64,000 nucleotides of DNA from contig JAXRKN010000044.1 of NCBI GenBank assembly GCA_038502055.1, forward strand, positions 2,452,001 to 2,516,000, read 5' to 3'. The notes beneath the pieces are model-generated. The model made no database searches, was not told the DNA's origin, and saw only the letters and a program-made list of their open reading frames with translations. Origin of the DNA: Tanytarsus gracilentus (Eukaryota; Arthropoda; Insecta; Diptera; Chironomidae). The translations under genes and the position numbers were made by a program. Below are positions 1 through 8,960 of this stretch, piece after piece (positions within the stretch are counted from its first letter, which is position 1; every line of letters starts with the position of its first letter).

Positions 1-1555
1 TGAAAAACAATCAAGGGTTACAAACTTGTTGGTCTTCTTTACTCGCTCACTTTTCAGTCTCTATGACAATTTTGTCTTGATGAAAATTAAATTTTCCCAC
101 GGAGAGCACTTTAAGGTCGTAGCGAGAGAGATTTTTTTCGATACTGAAAATGGAGCAATCAGTGGAGCTCTGCATCTTGCTTAATGAATCGAATTGTTGA
201 AAACTAAAATTGCGGTCACTAACAAAGCTTCATTTGGAAAATTTAACCACGCTCCAATGACAATTTCATCATTTTTTTGCATAAGAAAAAACTTTCAAAC
301 CACCCTCGAAACTCCATTGAAAGAGAATTCAATTTCCATTTAGCTTCCGTTTAAGCTCAAATGCACATCTCTCGCAGATGTAAATGCGACCTTTCTCTCC
401 CGTTGCTACGGAAACTTTTGCTCGAAACTTCCGTCATCAGTGGCTAATTCACTCTGTGAACTGAAACTGAACTTTCTTGCTTTTCATCTGATAAAATGTG
501 CCGTAAACTCTCTTCAAGGGCCGAAGGGTAAAAATGCATTTATTATTTTATAAAAATTTTAAATTTTCAAATTAATTAAAAACATTTTTTAATTTAATAA
601 TTTTTTAAAAGTTCATTCATCCAACCCTTGATTATCTTATCAACTTCCTCTTTTTTTGGAAGGTTTCATCCTGTCAGAATAAAAGTAAAATAATATTTTG
701 AATATTCAGGACGAGCTCATCGTTATACAGTTTCAGCATGACAAAAAGTTTATCGTCCGTTGAGACAGGAGCATTTAAAGGAAAAAAGTGCACACAAAAG
801 AAAACTTTTTCTTATGGTTTTCGTATAAAAAATATCTTAAAATTTCTGTTAAAAAAGAGAGATTCAAGTGGTTAAGCTTAAGACATCTCTCTCTATTTGT
901 GCAGGTGACCAAGAGATTGCTGAAAAAAGTTTCAAGAACAATTAATTTTTGTGGTAAAAGTATAAATTTATTTCACTATCAGGTGCTCTTGTAGAAAATC
1001 TTAAGAAATATTTGAGTTTATGTTTAATCACTTTGTACAATGTTAATAAATTTTTCGATTTAGAAAATATTTTGGGTTAAGAGTTTGAGGTAAAGTTTTA
1101 CCGGCTAATAAATAATTTTTTAAATTCTATAATTTAAGTACTGTTATCCTAATAAACACTGAACCCATTTCACAATCTTGATCGAACCAGTGAAAAAAAT
1201 ATTTTCAACAAAAAACATTGATAACATACTAAAAACAACAATTAAAAATCTGCACACGTGTACGTGTGTCCACTTCTATCTAAAATGTCATAAATTTTAC
1301 TCCCGATAAAAAAGTTTTTCGGTGTCAAAAGTACTTCGCGTGTCATGTGAAAAATAACGCAATTAATTCTCGCAGTTATCTTCTCACCATAATTTTTCAC
1401 AACTTTACAACCTACACTTATATTTTATGATCGCACATGCGACTTTTTATGAGTTCACTTAATTAATGAATGAACTGCACTTAGTTCAATTTTTGCATGG
1501 CTACAATTGTTTTTTTTGTAAAAGTTTTGCACTTATCAAAGCACTAAAATGACTT
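1..1555. other. Intergenic, no gene seen
   Basis: This stretch is AT-rich with stops in all frames. The only open frame of note (788-994, plus) begins at a GTG and has no recognisable domain, splice partner or promoter, so it is treated as chance. The right edge is the 3' flank of the first PY-motif gene. Confidence 0.6.
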
Positions 1556-1898
1556 TTAATATTTTTCATTTTTCTCCTTTTCAACTGCTTCAAAATATGT
1601 GGGTGGATCAGAGATGACGACTTCACAATATTTTGGGAGATCATCTTCAACATGAGGCGGCTGTTGGTTGCCATAAATTGTGAAAACTTGCGGTTGATTT
1701 CCTCTCGTAGGAGTTCGATTTCGGGATTCTAAAAAGAAATCAAGTTGATTTTTTATCTCTAAAATTACGATTTTTAAAGTAAAACTTACGTAATAAAATG
1801 TGCCTTCTTTTCCTATAAATGTGTCTGAAGAAAATAATTCCGACAGTTGTGAAAATACTGTAAGCTATTACTAGGATGGAAAAGTCCATTGTGTTCAT
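1556..1898 (-). CDS. Small single-pass membrane protein with paired PY motifs (copy 1)
   Basis: Two exons, 1898-1790 and 1728-1556, joined by a 61-bp GT-AG intron in phase 1, give 93 aa. Residues about 5-25 are hydrophobic and are followed by a basic run (RHIYRKRRH), which predicts a short luminal N-terminus and a cytosolic tail. The tail ends in LPKY and PPTY motifs separated by seven residues (CEVVISD). Such motifs bind WW domains of HECT ubiquitin ligases (Nedd4 family); that this protein does so is inference. It is one of five complete tandem copies sharing exon layout, intron phase and motif spacing. A TATA-like box and Initiator lie just upstream. The exact family is not recognised; Commissureless uses the same types of motif but is much longer. 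Confidence 0.72.
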
Positions 1899-1944
1899 TT
1901 TTTTCAGTGAGTCAAGTCAACCTTTTAGCTCTATCAACAGTTTA

Positions 1945-1982
1945 CAACTGACAATTGCGACAAATTTCTGGAGAGCTTTAAA
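1945..1982 (-). promoter_or_regulatory. Core promoter of PY copy 1
   Basis: Read on the minus strand, TTTAAAG starts at 1982 and an Initiator TCAGTTG places +1 at 1949, which is 33 bases downstream. This leaves a 50-nt 5' UTR before the ATG at 1898. Four of the other five first exons in the array have the same arrangement. Confidence 0.5.
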
Positions 1983-2200
1983 CAATATTTGAGGAAATGA
2001 AAACAAAACAAAAAATTAGTGATAACGACCGCGACTTACTTTCTTGAGTGCTGAGATTGCATCACGATAATTTTTCTAAGAGAGAAAGTCTGAAGTGGCT
2101 GCTCGTTACTATTTACATTGCAATCATGACATTTGAACTCGACATCAAGTGCTAGCTTTAAAAATGTCACAGACAGTTTTCTGATGCAAACGTGTGACAT

Positions 2201-2507
2201 TCAATATAAAAATCTTTCATGTGTTGCTTCTTCATATGAAGGGAGATCGAGTGCAATTATGTCGTCATAATGTGGCGGGTCAGTGTTGCCATCGATCGTA
2301 AAAATTGAAGGTTGAGGTGGAAGAGAAGACTCTTAAAAAATAATTAATTTAATTAAATTTTTAATAATAAATTAAATTTTTATAATAAAATTAAATTTCA
2401 CCTGTTAAGATTCCAACTTTTGGAAGAAATTTCATAATTATTACAATCACGATCAAAATAATTATTAAATAGATAAAAATCCATTCTTGGAGAGGAATCA
2501 CTGCCAT
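2201..2507 (-). CDS. Small single-pass membrane protein with paired PY motifs (copy 2)
   Basis: Exons 2507-2402 and 2331-2201 with a phase-1 intron give 78 aa, the shortest member. The N-terminus reads MAVIPLQEW and is followed by a strongly hydrophobic segment (about residues 9-25) and a lysine-containing stop-transfer region. The tail holds PPHY and LPSY seven residues apart (DDIIALD), then a short charged end. The central phrase SIFTIDG resembles VFTIYG of copy 1 and VFTIFD of copy 3, so these three are the closest relatives. The upstream region has TATAATT on the minus strand near 2564 but a weaker Initiator than the other copies. A WW-ligand role is inferred. Confidence 0.7.
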
Positions 2508-3031
2508 AACTTACTCCTCAAACAACTCTTTGAAGACTGCCTTTGATTATAATTTTCAATTATAGACAATAAAGCACTTTGTGATCTATCTTTCAGCTTC
2601 GGTTTTGTAAGAAATGAATCACTCAGTCATTGCAAAGAAACTTATCGATTGGTGTAAATAAATTTTATTGCTTCTGTTTATCGCACACGGGTTTTGAATT
2701 CCTTTATCGAAAGTTATCAATGAATTGTAAAATTCTCGTGTTTTGTTGATTCATCAAATCCATTTAAAACGCAACATATGACAATTGTTAACAAGGCCGC
2801 GAAGAATGAAAAAAAAATTAAAGTCTCAAAACTTTCGGAATCACTCATTTACTACACTTTTTGTTGAACTCGGTTAAATAAAACTTTAATTTGCTTTTTA
2901 TTGTTCAGTTATCGTGAGATTATAAATGTAATCCAACAAACTCAAGCTTTCATGATTTAAAGTTCACACCAACTTAAGGTCGGACTTATGACGATGAAAA
3001 AGTTTATCTCAAGTTTCCTTAAATATTTCAA

Positions 3032-3430
3032 CTATCTCTGTACAAAACTGCGGTCAAATTCCATATTTTGATTATTTTGCATAATTTCATCATAGGTCGG
3101 CAAATCGATAATGACAACATCATGATATGATGGAAGGTCAGTCATATTTTGAGCATCAAAGATTGTGAAGACTTGAGATTGAGATGAAGTGAGATTTCCT
3201 TCCGTGCGAATTTCTGTTTCAGATCTCACAAAACTTGGCTCTGGAATTGGTGTGACAGTTTGAGGTGGATCTAAAAAAGAAACTGAGATTAAAATAAAAT
3301 AAAATAAATTTTCAATCACTTTTATATCACAATTAATACCTTGGAGCCGTCGATGTTTTATCAACATTATACTAATTTTTATAATGGCCAAAATAAGAAA
3401 AAAAGCAAGTACTGGCAGGAAATTATACAT
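3032..3430 (-). CDS. Small single-pass membrane protein with paired PY motifs (copy 3)
   Basis: Exons 3430-3340 and 3270-3032 with a phase-1 intron give 109 aa. The 69-bp intron happens to be free of stops, so the locus also reads as one longer open frame; donor GTATTA and acceptor TTTTTTAG, together with the shared phase of its siblings, favour splicing. Order: hydrophobic segment (about residues 2-23), basic KHRR, then a tail with VFTIFD and LPSY plus LPTY seven residues apart (HDVVIID). The final 17 residues after the second motif are polar. The second exon may also be joined to an alternative first exon at 3706-3802, which has matching phase. WW-domain binding is inferred from the motif type only. 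Confidence 0.7.
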   Translation of the reverse strand: MYNFLPVLAFFLILAIIKISIMLIKHRRLQGINCDIKVIENLFYFILISVSFLDPPQTVTPIPEPSFVRSETEIRTEGNLTSSQSQVFTIFDAQNMTDLPSYHDVVIIDLPTYDEIMQNNQNMEFDRSFVQR

Positions 3431-3451
3431 CAACTAAAGTAATCAATTTTA

Positions 3452-3489
3452 GAACTGAATTAAATTCCCAAACTGGTTTCAATTTTATA
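3452..3489 (-). promoter_or_regulatory. Core promoter of PY copy 3, with upstream CRE
   Basis: On the minus strand TATAAAAT starts at 3489 and Initiator TCAGTT puts +1 at 3456, exactly 33 bases on; the ATG is at 3430. A full palindromic CRE (TGACGTCA, 3534-3541) lies 45 bp upstream of the TATA box, which would suit CREB/ATF-type control. Factor binding is inference. Confidence 0.55.
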
Positions 3490-3705
3490 GCATGTGCTAT
3501 CAAAAAAGTTTTTACTCCTGATAACAAGAATGTTGACGTCATAATTTCAATTATCGATAGATTTGAGTTATTTTTAAACTTCTCAAGTGTGAATCGTTAT
3601 GATTCACCGAGTCACGTGGTGGCAATAGAAGATTAATTGTAAAAATTTAATCCAAAATTTATTTATTTAAAAATTTATTAAATTATAATTTTTTTTTGAA
3701 TTTAC

Positions 3706-3802
3706 CTGAACGATGACGTCTAATCCATTTAATTATGCAAATTTTAATAATCAATTGTAAAAGAATTATTAACACTATCAGAATTGATTGAACTGTGTTC
3801 AT
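3706..3802 (-). CDS. Orphan or alternative first exon of the PY-motif family
   Basis: Reading from 3802 to 3706 on the minus strand gives MNTVQSILIV followed by a long hydrophobic run and a basic WIRRHRS, then a GTAAAT donor after one base of the next codon. This matches the first exons of the five complete copies in length, membrane topology and phase, and its MNT start matches copy 1. No second exon is visible between it and copy 3. Splicing to the copy 3 acceptor (exon start 3270) would keep frame, so it is either an alternative first exon of copy 3 or a copy that lost its tail. It has its own intact promoter elements, which favours the first reading. Confidence 0.5.
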
Positions 3803-3823
3803 GACTTAAACCAATTAGTGCAA

Positions 3824-3860
3824 GAATGACTTTTATGAGTGAGCTTTCTTCCAATTTATA
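3824..3860 (-). promoter_or_regulatory. Core promoter of the orphan PY first exon
   Basis: On the minus strand TATAAATT starts at 3860 and a TCATTC Initiator places +1 at 3827, again 33 bases downstream. The ATG of the orphan exon is 25 nt further on. The matching spacing suggests this promoter is still under selection. Confidence 0.5.
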
Positions 3861-4161
3861 CGAAATAAATTCTCAAAATAAATAAATTATCAAATCTTGT
3901 TGTTGTTGTTTTTAAAAACGTTTTTCAAGTGTTTGTTTGTGTCAGAAACGTTTTTACTTCTCGAGTTAAAATTTTTACATAAAATTCCTCAAAAAAATAG
4001 AGAATGCCTTTATACTCACATATTTTAGAAATAAAACTTGAAGATATTAATTAAAATATATTTTTTTATTTTCATAATAATTATTTGATTTTTCATATTC
4101 TTAACAACATACAATCTTACTTAAGTTTATTTTGTAAAATTCGAATCTAATCGTAAATTTT

Positions 4162-4676
4162 TTATCTTGATTGGATAGCTTCGTTATAGGTTGGAAGATC
4201 GATAGTAATGACAACATCATCATAACAAGGTGGATTTATATCACGAGTCGTTGAACTATTTTGACTTCGTGGAGGTCTTGCAGGTCGGATAGTTGTAGCG
4301 TTTTGATATGTAATACCTTGCAAATCCCTATTACTTTGGTAAGTTAACCTTATAAAATTAACAACTTTGACACTTTTTGAATTGCAAATCAATTCATAAT
4401 AGCTTGGAACTTCTGAGCTTGGAATACTTGGATGTGGCTCTCCTAGACCTGAAAACCCCCAGAAACGCATGCATCGGCTTTGTGAAACTGTTTGAGTTTG
4501 AAAAATTAGTTAAAATATAACAAAATGAAAATAAATTTACCTGACAAATAAAGACGATCTCTTCTAGTTGCATATTTTAAACTCAAAAGTGTAATAACAA
4601 CTGCAAAAAAAACACTCAAAACACTCACAACTAAAATTATTATAATGTCAAGCCACAAAATGCGTTGGTCATCCAT
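4162..4676 (-). CDS. Small single-pass membrane protein with PY motifs (copy 4)
   Basis: Exons 4676-4541 and 4448-4162 with a phase-1 intron give 140 aa, the longest member. The N-terminus MDDQRILWLD precedes a hydrophobic segment (about residues 11-36) and a basic KYATRRDR. The tail is longer than in the siblings and carries an extra VPSYYEL motif in its first third, then PPCY and LPTY eight residues apart (DDVVITID). PPCY and LPSY-type pairs are what Drosophila Commissureless uses to engage Nedd4; that is family knowledge, and orthology is not claimed. A proline/arginine patch (PARPPR) precedes the pair. Confidence 0.72.
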
Positions 4677-4692
4677 TAACTAAATAATTTTT

Positions 4693-4728
4693 CAAACTGA
4701 TCAAAATCAGAAGTAATTTTTTTATATA
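4693..4728 (-). promoter_or_regulatory. Core promoter of PY copy 4
   Basis: On the minus strand TATATAAA starts at 4728 and Initiator TCAGTTTG places +1 at 4698, 30 bases downstream. A GCTCTCG element sits just upstream of the TATA box and recurs at the same place in copy 5, suggesting shared ancestry of the two promoters. Confidence 0.55.
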
Positions 4729-5043
4729 GTCCGAGAGCATTTGTAATTATTTTAAGGATTAGAATCTAATTTTTACTTACTTTAAATTTTTTCTCTCTTA
4801 CTTTAATTAAGTTTTATTAAATTATCTTTTTTATTTCTCATATATTTTAGATTGTCTACCCCTTAAATTATTTGTTGCGATATCATATCAAGATTAAATT
4901 TTCAGGTGAACTTTTATATTTTAAAACATAAACAAAAGTGAGTCACCATCAGACGTCAAAATTTGCAAGCGTCAATGAAAAAGTACTTTAAATATTTGGA
5001 AAATCTATGACACACCCTAAATTATTAAATAATTATCAAATTG

Positions 5044-5385
5044 TTAAAACGTATTTTTATTCTGAAGATCTTTTTGTACAATTTCATTATAAGAAGGAGG
5101 ATCAATCACGACTGCGATTTCATAAGATGGTGGTGGTTGATTAATTGTGGACTCACAAGATTGAAAATTTAAATTTGCATCGTCGAGAGAATTCCGTCCT
5201 AAAAAATATTAAATGAGTTAAACTTTAAAATTTATTTCACGTCTCTTACTTTGTTGCCTCTGTCTCGGATTTGATTTAACATCATCTTTTATAATGACAA
5301 TTGTTTTGTAGCATCCAAGCAAGAGAACCACCAATCCTGCCGATAATCCAATTAATCCAAAAATTACGTCGAGAGAAATGTTCAT
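5044..5385 (-). CDS. Small single-pass membrane protein with paired PY motifs (copy 5)
   Basis: Exons 5385-5250 and 5198-5044 with a phase-1 intron give 96 aa. A short N-terminus (MNISLDV) leads into a glycine/leucine-rich hydrophobic segment (about residues 8-31) containing one cysteine. The juxtamembrane region is charged (KDDVKSNPRQRQQRR). The tail has PPSY twice, seven residues apart (EIAVVID), with a third proline before the first. This is the only copy whose motifs are both canonical PPxY, so it should be the strongest WW-domain ligand if the inference holds. It is the upstream-most gene of the minus-strand array. Confidence 0.72.
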
Positions 5386-5402
5386 CAATACAATTTCAAT
5401 TT

Positions 5403-5441
5403 CATACTAATCGAAAATAATTTGATAATTTTCTTTTTATA
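5403..5441 (-). promoter_or_regulatory. Core promoter of PY copy 5
   Basis: On the minus strand TATAAAAA starts at 5441 and an Initiator-like TTAGTA puts +1 at 5408, 33 bases downstream. GCTCTCG lies just upstream of the TATA box, as in copy 4. Confidence 0.5.
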
Positions 5442-7985
5442 TTCGAGAGCAATCAGTTGATAATAAATTTAGCTCGAATTGTTTTCATTTTTATTGGACA
5501 TAATTTAGCGCAAATTGATAAATAAATTGACCCAATAAACCCGTTTAAAATTTGTACGCTCGTGTTGATAATTTTTCTTTAATAAATTCTTAAAATAATT
5601 TTTTTTACTGATGAAAAGAAAAATTCAAAAGCATAACAGCGCGAAGATGAAAGGAAATTTCCCTGATGATCTGCAAATTTCACTGGGGGTAATAAAAAAG
5701 CCGGCTGTAGAAAGAGCGAGAAATGTGAAAAATTAAGGCATAAAATTGCAATTTTTGAAGAATATTTAGGAAATATTTTACCATCATATCTTGGCTGAAC
5801 ATCTGTTGAGTTTTAGTTGATTATTTGGAAGTGGCTTCAGATCTCATCTAAGAATAAAAATTGTCAACAAATTCATAAAATTTTTCTCTTTCATAAATTT
5901 TTTTTAAAGAGTTGAAACTCATGGCAACTTTCAATTACTGTGCTAGCACACATTCTGCTCACATGAGTTATGAACGCTCACTACCTTCTTATTATCCCGA
6001 TTATCGATCATGTAAACATAAAAAATTAATGGCAATAAATCACTTGAAATTGAAATTTTTCTCGCCTCAAGAAATTTTCTGTTGATTTTCTTGCGATTGT
6101 TATTTGGTTCGAAATAAAATGCGACATTTCTGAACATAATGGAGTTAGATTTACGCGTGTAATCTCAAAATGTCTCAAAGCTATGTAAAATGCAAAAAAA
6201 AAATATTTCCTTTTCTCACATCCTTCAAAGCGTGAACTTCAATTTCAATCCATCATGGCAGATTGAGATTGGCAACATGAAAATTCAATAAATTTTATTT
6301 TTTATTTTCTATGGAAATCAAAAACTCAAATTACCTACACAAAGTCGCGACTTTGATTGATAAAATTTTCATTAGCAAACCCTTAAAGAGAAAAAATTTA
6401 ATTTATTACGGCAAGAAAAATCTAATTTGCGCTTTTTTTCCTTAAACTCAACAGCTGAGCCTGAAAATAAAGAAAATGAAAAACTTTTTAACAAGCCTTG
6501 AAAAATAAACTCAGTGAAGAATGAAAGACGAAACAAAATGAAATGCCGACAATATTTTTCCCACAATCTCTTCTCGCACTCAATTCTTCTTAGATGTAAG
6601 CTGTCATGGTATCATCAATCAATATTGATTTTATCGCAGAAATTCAGCGAGAATAAAATTTACCATCGAGTTCTTCCCCGAATATGATTATCATTATTAT
6701 ATTTTTTTGGGTGCAGAAGGAACAAATTTAAATCTTCTTTGCGTGTTTGAATAATTTAAAGAAAAAATTAATCCGCAAGCATCAACGACATAAATTGCTA
6801 AAACATAGACAGTAAATAATGTTAAATAAATATTTTCTTGTCAAATTGGCCGTTTTTCAAATGATTTTTGAATAAATTTTATGCTATTGAAAAATATTTT
6901 TAAATCCAATTCTCAAAAGCGTGTCTTTAAATATTTTCATCCTCTCATTTTACCTCGCATCATCGCTTCATAACCTCAGCTTTCACTCGAGCATAAACTT
7001 TAAGTGGATATCTTCAACCCTATAAAACCGCAAGTGCCGACACTAAAAAAGTTAAGAGAGAACTCTAATAATAATAAAATTAATTTTACTCCCACTCATA
7101 TTTACACAATCAGGAAGTGAGTGAGTGAGAGAGAGAGAAAGTTGTAAAGGAAAATGGGCGAGGCATTTGAGGAACGGAAAACCGCACTGGAGAAATTACA
7201 AAGTGTAAACTTAATTGACACTTCGTTAAGTTGAATTGAATTTTTAATGCTTTGGTCGAGAGAACCCTTTTCGATTTGATTATCGTTGAGCTTCAATGTG
7301 CAACAGTTTGTAGATTAAATAAAGGTGTGTTATGGGAATTGAAATTAATTTCACTTGACTATATTTAATTTTAGAGCGTTTAACTGAAGTCAATTTAAAA
7401 ATTAATGAGATTGTCAAGGTGTGAGCTAAAGTGTCCATCCCTTGATATATTTTTCGTACTTAAGTATTTCACAAATGGAATCATTTAAAAGAAAATCTCA
7501 CTTTATTTTTTTTTGCAGCTATTGCACAATGCAATGAAGCTTTTCTCCCGCATTTAACAAAACAAACAAAAATCCTTTTACATTGCATCGCATTGTATTT
7601 TAATGGATGAGGGTTTGAATGCAATTGCTGATGGTGAAATTCTTTACGATAAAACACATTTATTTCACTAAAGCAGTGAAATTCTTTACTTAATTGCTTT
7701 TCGTGACGATAAAAATTAAAAATTAATTAAAGTTTTGTTGTTTGGTGTTTAAAAGGGTTTTGGGGTAAAAATTTTCTAGCACGTGATTAAAAATTTCTTT
7801 TAAACTTGATGATTTTTTAAATTTTCGAAAACTTTAATCTCTTGAAATATTCACAATAATTAAAATTATTTAAAATCAAAAATTTGTAGTTTTGCTCGCA
7901 ATTTAATATTTTTCTATTATCCGTTAAAAGGGAAACTTTTTAGGCTTTCTTCCTTTACGGGTTGCATTTTGAAAAAAGATTAAAT
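5442..7985. other. Intergenic, no gene seen
   Basis: AT-rich DNA without a convincing coding exon. Short open frames at 5943-6137, 6372-6566 and 7102-7296 (minus) have no domain, splice partners or start context. A GTGAGTGAGTGAGAGAGA-type simple repeat lies near 7116-7140. Confidence 0.55.
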
Positions 7986-8960
7986 TATACCCTCTGTGTT
8001 TGTTATTTTTTGTTTTTTTTTTTTGTTGTTTTTTTTTATTTTTTTTTGTTGTTTTTTGGTTTCTATGCTTTCTCGTGTGTTTTTGAAAATAAAAATTTTG
8101 TTTTTTGGCTTTTTTTTTTGGCTCTTTTGGTTTTTTTGGCTTTTTTTGTTTTGCTTTTTTTTTCTTTTCCCCGTTCCCTTTTTTTGTTGTTTTTCCTCGT
8201 CCTTTTTTTTTTGGTTTTGTCTTTTTTTTATTATATTTTTTTTTTGTATTGGTTATTCTTTTTTTTTTCCTTTTTTTTTATATTTTTTTTTCCCCGTAGT
8301 TTTTTTCCCCCTCCTTTCCGTCTTCTTTTTTCGAAGATTTTGTGGAAGTTTTTCTCTTTGTGGTAGAAAATTTTTTCTTTTTTCCCTTTAGGATGTTTTT
8401 TTAGTTCGTGATTTCATATTTCTTTTTTTTTTCTCCATTTTTTTCGTCCGTTTTTTTTTCATTTTTCTCTATTTTTATTAGTATATTTTTTTGTAGATAT
8501 ATTTAATTTATTTTTGTGTTTTTCGTTTTTGTTTTTGTTTTTAGTTTTTTTAGTTGTTGTTGAAATTATTAATTTTTCTTGAGGTAAATATTAAGGGGGA
8601 AGGTTTTTTTTTAATTTTTCTTGGTTTTTTTGAAAGATTGATGGGGCGGGAGGTAATGAGTTGGGGGTGGGGGGAGGTAGTGAATTTAAAAGTTAAGAGG
8701 GGTAAAGTTGATTAAAATATAAAAAGGAAAGAAAGAGGGAATGAAATTAAAGTAAAAAGGGGTAAAGTAAAATTAAAAAGGGGAAAGGTAAAGAAGGGTT
8801 AAGGTAAAAAAGGAAGAAGGGGTAAAAGAAAAAAGGGAAAAGGGAAAGAAAAAAAAGGGTAAAGTAAGGGGTAAGGAAAAAATTAAAAGGGAAAAAAAGG
8901 GGGTTAAAAAGTTTTAAAAGAAAAAAGAAAGGGAAATTAAAGGTTTAAAGAGTAAAAAAA
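7986..8960. repeat. Strand-asymmetric low-complexity block (T-rich then purine-rich)
   Basis: From about 7990 to 8580 the plus strand is almost all T, broken by G or C singles and short C runs. From about 8590 to 8960 it switches to almost pure A+G (runs such as GGGGTAAAG). Three overlapping open frames here translate to phenylalanine/leucine strings and are composition artefacts. The block could be a real simple-sequence or homopurine tract, or a long homopolymer degraded by sequencing or assembly error. No target-site duplication was found at the edges. Confidence 0.7.

Noticed and set aside
7962..8391. Three overlapping plus-strand open frames of 64-134 codons
   Set aside because: They translate to almost only Phe, Leu, Ser and Val because the DNA is T-rich low complexity; there is no domain.
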